Of a stretch of DNA of 29,792 bases, positions 8,626 through 15,335 are shown in pieces. The position numbers and the translations under genes are program-made. Source of the DNA: CAZADH01 sp964483805 (GTDB taxonomy: Bacteria; Muiribacteriota; Ozemobacteria; Ozemobacterales; Ozemobacteraceae); NCBI GenBank assembly GCA_964483805.1, contig CAZADH010000038.1:1-29792 (forward strand), written 5' to 3'. A model generated the notes under the pieces. The model saw nothing but the letters and a program-made list of their open reading frames with translations. It had not been told where the DNA came from and did not search any database. Every line of letters starts with the position of its first letter. Positions within the stretch are counted from its first letter, which is position 1.

Positions 8626-8646
8626 CTGACCGCGCGGCGCGGTCAG
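8626..8646. other. GC-rich hairpin between helical-repeat gene and permease
   Basis: CTGACCGCG and CGCGGTCAG pair around a three-base loop, overlapping the stop of the upstream minus-strand gene and lying just before the GTG start at 8611. There is no T-run, so it is unlikely to terminate. It could lower translation of the permease or protect the transcript end. Confidence 0.4.
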
Positions 8647-9299
8647 CGCTGCGGTTGCCCCCGATGATAGTGGCGCTCGGCTTCGGCGAGATCTGTCTCG
8701 GCCGCGGTTCGGTCGCCCATGCGCAACCACAGGTGTTTGGCCCGGCGCGTCAGCACAAGGGCCAGGGTCCAGGCGTCGGCGTGATCGCGTGCACGTTCGA
8801 GCGCCGCGGCAAAAACACGTTGGGCTTGATCGAACAGATCCCGGTCGGCAAGGAGCGCGGCGACCTGACTGCTGAGTAGTCCGGCCGGGTCGATGCCCGC
8901 GGCGACGAGTTGGGCCAACTGCTCGAGTGCCTCCTCGGGTTGGCCATGTTGCGCCAACCAGGTGGCGCGCAATGCCGCCACCGACCGTTGGGTCTGCTCG
9001 TGCCCCGACTTCTCGGCCGCAACGCCCGCGCTGACCAGGTGCGCCCTCGCATCGCCGGCGCCCGGCTGCCCCGAGAGTGCTTGAAACTGGCAGAGGTGCC
9101 ACAGGGCTTCGGCGCGATACCAGGCCGGGGCCACGTCGGTGGCGTCGGGTGGCGTGGCCAGAGCCGGGGCGACCCGCTGCAATTGCGTCAGCGCCTTGGC
9201 GAACTGGCCCCCCTTCAGGCTGCCACCCAACACTTCCCGAACCAGGAAGTCGATCAGTTCATCGGCCTGCGCGGGTCGTCGATCGGTGGGCGTCGTCAT
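8643..9299 (-). CDS. Helical-repeat (TPR-like) protein
   Basis: The ATG at 9299, four bases after the Nudix stop, gives 218 residues. The chain is almost entirely alpha-helical, with paired helices rich in Ala, Leu, Arg and Gln that resemble degenerate tetratricopeptide repeats (RYHRAEALWHLCQF-like, DLFDQAQRVFAAALERARD and AAETDLAEAERHYHRG segments). No signal peptide or membrane segment is seen, so it is probably cytoplasmic. TPR-type proteins usually scaffold other proteins. Spacing on both sides indicates cotranscription with the Nudix protein and the ABC exporter. The frame continues open upstream of the chosen start inside the Nudix gene, but that part has no protein-like composition. 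Confidence 0.75.
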   Translation of the reverse strand: MTTPTDRRPAQADELIDFLVREVLGGSLKGGQFAKALTQLQRVAPALATPPDATDVAPAWYRAEALWHLCQFQALSGQPGAGDARAHLVSAGVAAEKSGHEQTQRSVAALRATWLAQHGQPEEALEQLAQLVAAGIDPAGLLSSQVAALLADRDLFDQAQRVFAAALERARDHADAWTLALVLTRRAKHLWLRMGDRTAAETDLAEAERHYHRGQPQR

Positions 9300-9303
9300 G
9301 GGG

Positions 9304-9960
9304 CTACCAGAGCAAAGCCGAGGAAACCGGGGTGCGAAACCGCCAGCATCCAGGCGCATCAGGAGCGCGTTCGAGCAAATCGAGGCGCAGGCCGCGGTCG
9401 AGCGCGGTGTCGCGGTACGCGGCCCGATCGAGCACGACCTGGTGCAGTTCCTCGAGTCGCTCGGCGGTGAAGCGGTCGCCCAGCAAGCGCCAACCAATGG
9501 CGGCAGTTCGCGCCTGCCAGCACAGGTGTGCCTGCGCACCGGCCAGGACCTCGGCATGGTCGAACGCCAGTTCCGGCAAGGCATCGAGAGCGTGCCAACC
9601 GGCGGCGGCGGCATCGTCGGCACCCTGCGGGTGACACCTGTCGGCATCGATCAGCCCGGCAAAGACCAGCGTGATGCAGCGGGCACGCGGGTCGCGGCCG
9701 GGACGGGTGGCGGCGCCGAGGGGGCGCAGCACGTCGCCGATGTCGGTGGTCTGAATACCGGTTTCTTCGGCGAGTTCACGCATTGCCGCCAGTTCGGCCG
9801 GTTCCTCCATTTCCATGAAGCCTCCCGGGAGAGCCCAACGCCCGGTGAACGGCTCGCGCCCGCGTTGAATGAGCAATACATTGAGTTTACATTTGCGCAC
9901 CGCGAACAACAGCGCATCGACGGTGACGGTGGGCCGCGGATACTCGTAGGTGAACGCCAT
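9304..9960 (-). CDS. Nudix hydrolase with C-terminal winged-helix-like domain
   Basis: A full Nudix box is present: G-x5-E-x7-R-E-L-A-E-E-T-G-I, within GGFMEMEEPAELAAMRELAEE and on. It is therefore predicted to bind metal and hydrolyse a nucleoside diphosphate derivative such as ADP-ribose. Residues about 155-205 (WRLLGDRFTAERLEELHQVV and following) resemble the winged helix of NrtR-type NAD regulators, which join a Nudix-like domain to DNA binding. Because the catalytic box is intact, an ADP-ribose pyrophosphatase that also carries the wing is equally possible. The ATG at 9960 overlaps the stop of the upstream gene (TGATG), so translation is coupled. No NAD biosynthesis genes are adjacent. 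Confidence 0.88.
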   Translation of the reverse strand: MAFTYEYPRPTVTVDALLFAVRKCKLNVLLIQRGREPFTGRWALPGGFMEMEEPAELAAMRELAEETGIQTTDIGDVLRPLGAATRPGRDPRARCITLVFAGLIDADRCHPQGADDAAAAGWHALDALPELAFDHAEVLAGAQAHLCWQARTAAIGWRLLGDRFTAERLEELHQVVLDRAAYRDTALDRGLRLDLLERAPDAPGCWRFRTPVSSALLW

Positions 9961-10586
9961 CACGAGGCTCCGGCGCGCGAAAGCAGGTTGTTGATCGCCG
10001 TGCGATCGACGACCCCGGCCAGTCGCTCATCACCAAGCATGAAGGTCGGCAGCAGGCGCAAACGCAAAGAACGTACCTCGGTCTGCAGCTCGCGCAGTTG
10101 CGTCTCGGTGCTGTTGTCGGCCAGCGCCGCCGAGAACGGAATGATGTCGACCCCTTCGCTCTGCAGGTGTGTGGTGATCGGTTGCGCTTTGGTGATGTCG
10201 ATGCCGTCGACAAAGACCGCTTTGAACACGCCGCGCATGTATTCGTCGAGACGCCCGAACTCGTCGTAACCCAGCGCACCCCGCAGGGCAAGATGGGACG
10301 GCAGCCACACTGCCGGGGGTTTGATCTCGGCGCCGACCACGCGACCGCGGGCACCAATGGGCGCCCATCGCTTGTCGTCGGGACCGAGCAGTTCGGCGGG
10401 TGGTGCGGTTCGATGCGGCGGATAGGTCTCGACCGGAACGACCTGCACGGTGACGTCGCCGAGGGCCGGAGCCTGACGCAAGGTCATCCAGGCGACGTAG
10501 CAGTCGGGAATGAGAAAGTCGAAGAAGAAGCGCAGTTGCGGGCGGTCAGAAGGAGACGAGGAGTGAGGCGACATCGGCTTTTTCAT
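9960..10586 (-). CDS. DsbA-superfamily thioredoxin-like protein without CXXC
   Basis: The roughly 208-residue protein opens with a strand RFFFDFLIPDCYVAWMTL that matches the start of DsbA-like and 2-hydroxychromene-2-carboxylate isomerase-like proteins (F-D-F-x-x-P-x-x-Y). It has a long helical insertion and then a cis-Pro-like strand (LPTFMLGDERLAGV). The catalytic C-x-x-C of a disulfide oxidase is absent; only one cysteine sits at that site. A glutathione-dependent isomerase or adduct-binding role is more likely than thiol oxidation. No signal peptide is visible. The start could be the ATG at 10586 or one at 10574, which has an AAGGA upstream. The gene overlaps the anti-sigma gene by about 40 bases. 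Confidence 0.72.
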   Translation of the reverse strand: MKKPMSPHSSSPSDRPQLRFFFDFLIPDCYVAWMTLRQAPALGDVTVQVVPVETYPPHRTAPPAELLGPDDKRWAPIGARGRVVGAEIKPPAVWLPSHLALRGALGYDEFGRLDEYMRGVFKAVFVDGIDITKAQPITTHLQSEGVDIIPFSAALADNSTETQLRELQTEVRSLRLRLLPTFMLGDERLAGVVDRTAINNLLSRAGAS

Positions 10587-11046
10587 CCTTGAATGCGTCG
10601 TGTTCTTTGTATTTGATCATCACCAACGTGGTCTTCTCGCCGGGATGAAAGAAGTAATACACCTCGGACATCAATCGCTTGATGAGAAGAATGCCGCGGC
10701 CACCCATGCCCCAGCGTTTTACCGTGGCGATGCCCTCAAAATAGTCAGGGTTGAACGGGGTTCCGCCGAAATCAGTGATCTGGAAGATGGCGACATCGCG
10801 CCCGAGGTTGAGACCGATCTCGACGACCGGTTCGCCGCGCAGGTTGCCGTGCTCGATTGCGTTGACCAGCGCTTCGTCGATGGCGAGGCAGATCTGGAAC
10901 TTCACCGGCGACGGGTACGTGAGCAGGTCGAGGTGCTTGGATACATAGTTGCGCACCTTGGGCATCTCGGAGACATGTGAGGGCACTTTCAACAAGGTGT
11001 CGAAGTTGAAGCGCCGGGTGCTGTCGCACTGGGTCACCTGGCCCAT
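10546..11046 (-). CDS. RsbW/SpoIIAB-like anti-sigma factor, serine kinase
   Basis: The 166-residue protein is a lone GHKL ATPase domain. The N-box is ICLAIDEALVNAIEHGN (Asn62 in the Mg-ATP site), the G1 region is TDFGGTPFNPD and the G2 region is GMGGRGILLIKRLM. Members of this family bind a sigma factor or phosphorylate a STAS-domain antagonist. A GGAGG site seven bases before the ATG at 11046 supports the start. A perfect TTGACA lies at about 11079-11084 (minus), but no good -10 follows it, so cotranscription with the GAF-PAS gene 70 bases upstream is more likely. A sigma factor lies at the end of the same run, and a STAS protein lies at 20490-20846. Confidence 0.93.
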   Translation of the reverse strand: MGQVTQCDSTRRFNFDTLLKVPSHVSEMPKVRNYVSKHLDLLTYPSPVKFQICLAIDEALVNAIEHGNLRGEPVVEIGLNLGRDVAIFQITDFGGTPFNPDYFEGIATVKRWGMGGRGILLIKRLMSEVYYFFHPGEKTTLVMIKYKEHDAFKDEKADVASLLVSF

Positions 11047-11116
11047 TGTCGGCCTCCACTCTCGGAGAAATGGCTTACAATGTCAATACGTGGTATGTAT
11101 TTGTGCGTCATGAATG

Positions 11117-12595
11117 TCATGTGGTCGGGACGATGATCTTGATGGTCGTGCACAGGTCGCCCTCGTTTTGCAGGCCGACGTTCCCTTTGTGTGCGCGCAC
11201 AATGTGTTCGAGGAACGGCAAATTGAGATCGAGCCAATCGTTCTTGCCGGCGATGATCTGATCGACCTGGTGGTTCCAGTCGAGCGATTTCGGCTCGAGT
11301 TTCTCGGCCAGTGGTGCGCCTGAGTACCTGGCCTGAATGCATACGCGGTTCTCTTCGTGTTGAATCTCGAGGTCGAACTCGGGGCGGCCGGCGTGGCGCA
11401 GGACGCGAAGCCCAAGCTCGAACAGAATCGACAGGGCATGGCGGAACCGCAGCTTGTCGACGAGAATCGGCATCGCACCCTGGGCCGTGGTGCGCACCTC
11501 GCGAAACTTGATGCGGTGGCGCTCCATGATCAGTGCGTAACGGTTACGAATTCGGTCGTACAGGTCGGCGAACTCGGCCATGCTCTTGTCAATACGCAAC
11601 GGTCCTGAACGAAGGTCGGTCAGATACACCAAATTGCTGGCCAGTTGGCGAAGACGCCGTTGGAGGACCCGGGCACGCCGAGGGTCTTTCGCCTTGCGCA
11701 ACTGCGTCTGCAAGCGCCGGTTGAGGTGCAGCATCAACGCGTAGAACTGTGAGAAGCGTCGCTCGGCGGTGCGCTGCTCGGTGACGTTGCGGATCGAGAC
11801 GATGACTTCGCGCGGTTTTCCCTCCTCGTCGTGCAGGGTCACGTAGCGGTTCGACAGCACCACGCCGTGCGGTTTGAACAGCACGATGTCGGCGCTGCCG
11901 CTGGCGCGGTTGGTGTTGATCACATTGCCCAGGTAGGTTGTCAGCGCAAAATTCTGATGGCCTTCGGGGAAGAAGATCTGTTCGACGGCTTTGTTGTACA
12001 GAATCGGCTTGGCCGAGGCCGCGTCGACGACCATGAGCCCGTCGGTAAGGGCTTCGAAGATCCCTTGAATGCGGCGGGACTGCTCGACCAGTGACCGGAA
12101 TAGATTCTGTCGCTCGATCGCGACGGCGGCCTGATGCCCGAAGGCTAGCAACGCCGCCTCGTCTTCGTCGGTGAAGACCTCGGCCTGTCGTTTGTTGAGA
12201 ACCTGGATCGTGCCGATGACCCGGCTCTGGTTCATCATGGGCACACACAGCATTGACCGGGTCTGGAAAGCGATGGTCTTGTCGACCTGGTCGAAAAACC
12301 GCGGGTCGGTGCGCACGTCGTTGATCCGGAGGGGTTTTCCTGAAGCCGCGACGCTCCCCGAGATCCCGACGCCGATTTTGACCCGGACCTTCTTGAGCTC
12401 TTCGTTCTCCGGACCGGTCGAAAAAACGTAGTGCAATTGGCCGTCACTCTCGACCAGGGCCAGGGAGCCGCGCTCGGCATTGGTCACGGTTTCAGCGGTA
12501 TGCACGATCACCTCGAGAATCCGCTCGAGGTTGTGTTCGCCGGCGATCAGGCTCCACGCGGAGGTGAGGGCCTTGCTCAAGCGGGCTTCAGTCAT
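11117..12595 (-). CDS. GAF-PAS sensor protein with degenerate kinase-like C-terminus
   Basis: The 492-residue protein starts with a GAF domain (about residues 15-165; GIGISGSVAASGKPLRINDV-like core, SMLCVPMMNQSRVIGTIQVL). A helical linker and a PAS domain follow (about 172-275, ending DEEGKPREVIVSIRNVTEQ). The last 210 residues resemble a histidine-kinase dimerisation helix and ATPase domain. However, I see no typical H-E/D phospho-acceptor box and no clear N- or G-boxes, so it may be a pseudokinase or adaptor. No membrane segment is present, so it would sense a cytoplasmic signal. Its ATG overlaps the stop of the small gene upstream, and the anti-sigma factor follows. Feeding a signal into that factor is the likely role (inference). 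Confidence 0.88.
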   Translation of the reverse strand: MTEARLSKALTSAWSLIAGEHNLERILEVIVHTAETVTNAERGSLALVESDGQLHYVFSTGPENEELKKVRVKIGVGISGSVAASGKPLRINDVRTDPRFFDQVDKTIAFQTRSMLCVPMMNQSRVIGTIQVLNKRQAEVFTDEDEAALLAFGHQAAVAIERQNLFRSLVEQSRRIQGIFEALTDGLMVVDAASAKPILYNKAVEQIFFPEGHQNFALTTYLGNVINTNRASGSADIVLFKPHGVVLSNRYVTLHDEEGKPREVIVSIRNVTEQRTAERRFSQFYALMLHLNRRLQTQLRKAKDPRRARVLQRRLRQLASNLVYLTDLRSGPLRIDKSMAEFADLYDRIRNRYALIMERHRIKFREVRTTAQGAMPILVDKLRFRHALSILFELGLRVLRHAGRPEFDLEIQHEENRVCIQARYSGAPLAEKLEPKSLDWNHQVDQIIAGKNDWLDLNLPFLEHIVRAHKGNVGLQNEGDLCTTIKIIVPTT

Positions 12596-12861
12596 TGTTG
12601 ATCGTCATGGGTGTATTCAGAGATGGCGCGTTCGAACCGTTTGAGAAACAACAGGTCGAAGGTGCCCAGAGAGTCGGGAAATAGTTCTCCGGCGAGAACA
12701 CGAATGCGGCTGACGAGATCGAGTGCCTGGGTGCGCGAGAGGCTCGAAGTCATGATCTTGAATATGGCTGAATCGACAAGTCCTTGCAGATAGAGGACGC
12801 GACGGTCTTCCTCCTCGACGAGCTTGTCCTTCGGCCATGGATTGTCATCCTCTTGCGACAT
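12592..12861 (-). CDS. Small acidic hypothetical protein
   Basis: This 89-residue protein of unknown family begins with a charged stretch (EDDNPWPKDKLVEEEDRR). Predicted helices follow, including VDSAIFKIMTSSLSRTQALD and a final LLFLKRFERAISEY. There is no cysteine cluster or membrane segment. Its stop overlaps the start of the GAF-PAS gene (ATGA), so the two are coupled. It is the first gene of the minus-strand run and may be a small regulatory partner of the sensor; that is inference from position only. Confidence 0.7.
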   Translation of the reverse strand: MSQEDDNPWPKDKLVEEEDRRVLYLQGLVDSAIFKIMTSSLSRTQALDLVSRIRVLAGELFPDSLGTFDLLFLKRFERAISEYTHDDQQ

Positions 12862-12870
12862 ACTCCACTC

Positions 12871-12899
12871 AGTGTAGGGTTTGTGCCGCTGGAATTCAA
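12871..12899 (-). promoter_or_regulatory. Possible promoter of the sigma/anti-sigma run
   Basis: TTGAAT (12899-12894) and TACACT (12876-12871) are separated by 17 bases on the minus strand. Transcription would begin only a few bases before the ATG at 12861, giving a nearly leaderless message. This fits the poor Shine-Dalgarno site but lowers confidence. Confidence 0.3.
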
Positions 12900-12930
12900 G
12901 ACTGGGTATGCCGATTCAAGTAACGAAGCC

Positions 12931-13275
12931 ATGAATGTTGCCGCACCGACCGTTCCGTCCATGTCCTGGAAGCGTCGACCCTCTGAAATGGGGGCCGCTG
13001 AGGGCGTTCCCGTGCGCATCGAAGCCGCCGGACCGGGTTCGGCGGCCGGTCACCCTGTCGATTCGGGGCGGGCTGCCGCCGAGCCAGTGAGTCGATCCGA
13101 CGGTCCGCAGGCACCCCCGACCTACGGGATTACCCTGCGCCACCGCGCGTTTAACGAGATGCAGCGGGTGGACCGTCTTCTCGCCGAGATTCCGCCGGGT
13201 TCGTCACCGACGGAGGTGGCGCGGCTGGAGGGTCGCCGGCAGAGCCTGGCGGAGGCACTGCGCCGACTGCAGTGA
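12931..13275 (+). CDS. Possible small protein, antisense-overlapping the transferase tail
   Basis: A 114-residue frame starts at ATG 12931, divergent from the gene at 12861. The first two thirds are Ala/Pro/Gly-rich and look disordered. The end (RHRAFNEMQRVDRLLAEIP and a following EVARLEGRRQSLAEALRRL segment) looks like a genuine pair of charged helices. Its last 125 bases overlap, on the opposite strand, the low-complexity tail of the WecA-type transferase. Both frames have GC-rich third positions, so codon bias cannot decide. No family was recognised. It may be a real small gene or a chance frame. Confidence 0.4.
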   Translation: MNVAAPTVPSMSWKRRPSEMGAAEGVPVRIEAAGPGSAAGHPVDSGRAAAEPVSRSDGPQAPPTYGITLRHRAFNEMQRVDRLLAEIPPGSSPTEVARLEGRRQSLAEALRRLQ

Positions 13276-14392
13276 GCTGCTCGGGAAGATGGCCGAGTTG
13301 CTGCATCAGCCGCTCCTGGCGGCGCTCGAACAACACGTCGAGTTGTCGCGACAAAGTGAATATGGCCAACGTCACCATCACGACGCACAGGGTGGCGAAC
13401 TCGTCGCTGCGATTCATCATGAACAACGTCAGCAAACCCAGCACCAAAGCGATGGCGTAAAAGAACCGTCCGACGGTTCGTTGCGAGTACCCCAGCCGCA
13501 TCAATTTGTGATGCAGATGATCGCGTCCCGGCTGTGCGACCGGGATACCCCGCAGTGCCCGGATGGCAACGGTCGCCAGCGAGTCGAAGATCGGCAGGCC
13601 CAGTGCCAGTACCGGCAAAAGGAAACTCGACAGGGCCGTGCTTTTGATGTTGGCATACACGGTCAAAGTGGCGAACATGTACCCCAGAAACAGGCTCCCG
13701 GAATCGCCGCAGAAGATCGAGGCCGGGTAACTGTTGTGGCGGAGAAAACCCAGGCATGACCCCATGATCGTAAAGAATGCACCGGCGACGAGATACTGCT
13801 GGTGGTGCATCGAGACCATCCCCAGGACCAGCGCCGCGATGGTACAGACACCGCTCAGAAGACCGTCGGCGCCATCGATGAAGTTGAGTGCGTTCATCAA
13901 TCCTGCCGTCCACAGAACCGTCAGCAGAATGCCGACCACGCGGTTGAGTTCGAAGAAGTCGATGGCGACGCCCGTCGAAGGCACGGTGAACCCCGAGATG
14001 ACGACGCCGCCGAGAATCGGGATGAGACTGATGACGACCTGGAAGAACAGTTTCCAGGCCGCGGAAAGACGCCAGTAATCGTCGGCGGCTCCCAGCAGGA
14101 GCACGAAAAGTCCCCCGAGAAAGATGGCCAGTAACGGCTTGGCGGCAAGGGTTGCCAGGCCAAGATAGTGGGGCGACAACAGCAGCCCGGCGCTCAGACT
14201 GCAGTGGACGGCCAGATAGATGGCCAGGCCGCCGAAGCGCGGCACCGGTCGCGAATGGATCTTGCGTTCGCCCGGCAGATCGACGAGTTCGAAGTGCAGG
14301 GCGAACCGGCGCACGAGGCGCGTGAACAGGTCGGCAGTTACATACCCGACGGCCAGCAGCGCGATGAGGGTTGTCAGTCCGGAGCTGTCCAT
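13151..14392 (-). CDS. WecA/TagO-type undecaprenyl-phosphate sugar-1-phosphate transferase
   Basis: The 413-residue polytopic membrane protein carries the family's hallmarks in order: ERKIHSRPVPRFGG near residue 42, the DD pair in GAADDYW (104-105), NALNFIDGADGLLSG (about 167-181), CGDSGSLFLGY (about 228-238) and the cytoplasmic H-x-H-H in GRDHLHHKL (about 289-297). It would move a UDP-linked amino-sugar phosphate (such as GlcNAc-1-P) to undecaprenyl phosphate, the first membrane step for O-antigen, teichoic acid or a related polymer. About ten hydrophobic segments are present. The last 45 residues are a Pro/Ala-rich tail absent from typical members. No other glycan genes are adjacent. Confidence 0.93.
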   Translation of the reverse strand: MDSSGLTTLIALLAVGYVTADLFTRLVRRFALHFELVDLPGERKIHSRPVPRFGGLAIYLAVHCSLSAGLLLSPHYLGLATLAAKPLLAIFLGGLFVLLLGAADDYWRLSAAWKLFFQVVISLIPILGGVVISGFTVPSTGVAIDFFELNRVVGILLTVLWTAGLMNALNFIDGADGLLSGVCTIAALVLGMVSMHHQQYLVAGAFFTIMGSCLGFLRHNSYPASIFCGDSGSLFLGYMFATLTVYANIKSTALSSFLLPVLALGLPIFDSLATVAIRALRGIPVAQPGRDHLHHKLMRLGYSQRTVGRFFYAIALVLGLLTLFMMNRSDEFATLCVVMVTLAIFTLSRQLDVLFERRQERLMQQLGHLPEQLTAVGAVPPPGSAGDPPAAPPPSVTNPAESRREDGPPAASR

Positions 14393-14417
14393 GGGATCAC
14401 TTGGGCCGCCACAGAAA

Positions 14418-14443
14418 CAAGCACGCCGTTTCCGGCGTGCTTG
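14418..14443 (-). terminator. Probable terminator after the TlpA-like gene
   Basis: CAAGCACGCCG pairs perfectly with its complement (11 bp) around a four-base loop. On the minus strand it is followed by TTTCTGT. It lies 86 bases after the stop of the thioredoxin gene and before the transferase start at 14392, so it would separate the two transcripts. Confidence 0.65.
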
Positions 14444-14528
14444 ACGCGATCGTATTGACGATAGAAATACAAATGATTACGGGTGCGCGTTCCCCCTGCG
14501 TGGGCGTGGCAGGCGGAAAAGCCCCTGG

Positions 14529-15113
14529 TCAGTTGCCCTTCCCCAGCAAGGCCTTGATCTTCTCTTCGAAGACCTTCTCTTCACCCATGCGGAAGCCGGC
14601 ATGGACGTAGTTCACCTTGCCCTGCTGGTCGATGAGCACCGAAGACGGCGTGTAGGTGAAGCCGTATTTCTCGGGGACCGAGAAAATCGGGTCAAGCAGG
14701 ACCGGGTAGTTGATCTTGTTGTGCGCGGCCCACGAAACCAGCATCGGTTTGCCGAGCAGGTCGACACCGATGGCAATCACTTGCACATCGGGGTACTTTT
14801 CTTTGATGCCCTTCATCGCCTTTGCTTCCTGCAGGCAGGAATAACAGGCGCTCTGGATGAAGAAGACAAACACGGGTTTGCCGGCAAAATCTTTGAGGCT
14901 TTCCATTTTGTCGGTGGCCAGATTGGGCAAGGAGAAGTCGGGGGCCGTATCGCCAACCTTGATCGCCGCATCGGGAGAAATGGTCTGACCGTCGCCGCCA
15001 ATCTCGACCATGCTGCTTTTGGGGAGCTGCGTGTCGGCTGCAAAGGCGGGGCCGGCCATCGTGGCCACGGCGAGGAGCAGGGAGGCACCAATGTGAAGGA
15101 AACGTCGGTTCAT
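14529..15113 (-). CDS. Secreted TlpA/ResA-like thioredoxin
   Basis: The ATG at 15113, with a GAGGAGA site nine bases upstream, gives 194 residues. A Sec signal peptide (residues 1-26, cleavage near AFA/AD) leads to an AhpC/TSA-Redoxin fold: VGDTAPDFSLPNL (about 53-65), the active site SACYSCLQE with Cys90 and Cys93, and the cis-Pro region YTPSSVLID (about 155-163). Such proteins reduce disulfides outside the cytoplasm, for example in cytochrome c maturation or in redox repair. No cytochrome maturation genes are near. It has its own promoter and is divergent from the ATP-grasp gene. Confidence 0.92.
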   Translation of the reverse strand: MNRRFLHIGASLLLAVATMAGPAFAADTQLPKSSMVEIGGDGQTISPDAAIKVGDTAPDFSLPNLATDKMESLKDFAGKPVFVFFIQSACYSCLQEAKAMKGIKEKYPDVQVIAIGVDLLGKPMLVSWAAHNKINYPVLLDPIFSVPEKYGFTYTPSSVLIDQQGKVNYVHAGFRMGEEKVFEEKIKALLGKGN

Positions 15114-15149
15114 TGTTTCGATTCTCCTCGGATTCTGGAGATTTGCCGT

Positions 15150-15178
15150 ATCGTAGCACACTCCCCCACCCTGGTCAA
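15150..15178 (-). promoter_or_regulatory. Promoter of the TlpA-like gene
   Basis: TTGACC (15178-15173) and TACGAT (15155-15150) are spaced by exactly 17 bases on the minus strand, a close match to the housekeeping sigma-70 consensus. The expected transcript starts about 30 bases before the start codon, leaving room for the GAGGAGA site. Confidence 0.7.
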
Positions 15179-15229
15179 TTTTCGCGCGCATTGCTTCATT
15201 CCGGCCTCCAGTCAGTTCAGAGAGGTATC

Positions 15230-15258
15230 TTGTCAGGCGCGAGCAGAAGCATTACAAT
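15230..15258 (+). promoter_or_regulatory. Promoter of the ATP-grasp gene
   Basis: TTGTCA (15230-15235) and TACAAT (15253-15258) are spaced by 17 bases, a good sigma-70 type match. The 5' leader of about 70 bases contains a small GAGGCG/CGCCTC hairpin at 15282-15297. Confidence 0.7.
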
Positions 15259-15335
15259 TGATGCACATCGGCACTGTGTCTGAGGCGGCATCGCCTCGGT
15301 GCCGGGGAAACATCAGTCATTGCAAAGGACGTCCC

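Noticed and set aside
14601..15335. A longer N-terminus for the ATP-grasp protein (start at 14601)
   Set aside because: It is antisense to the TlpA-like gene and crosses both promoters. The GTG at 15336 has a good AAAGGA site and begins the known fold.
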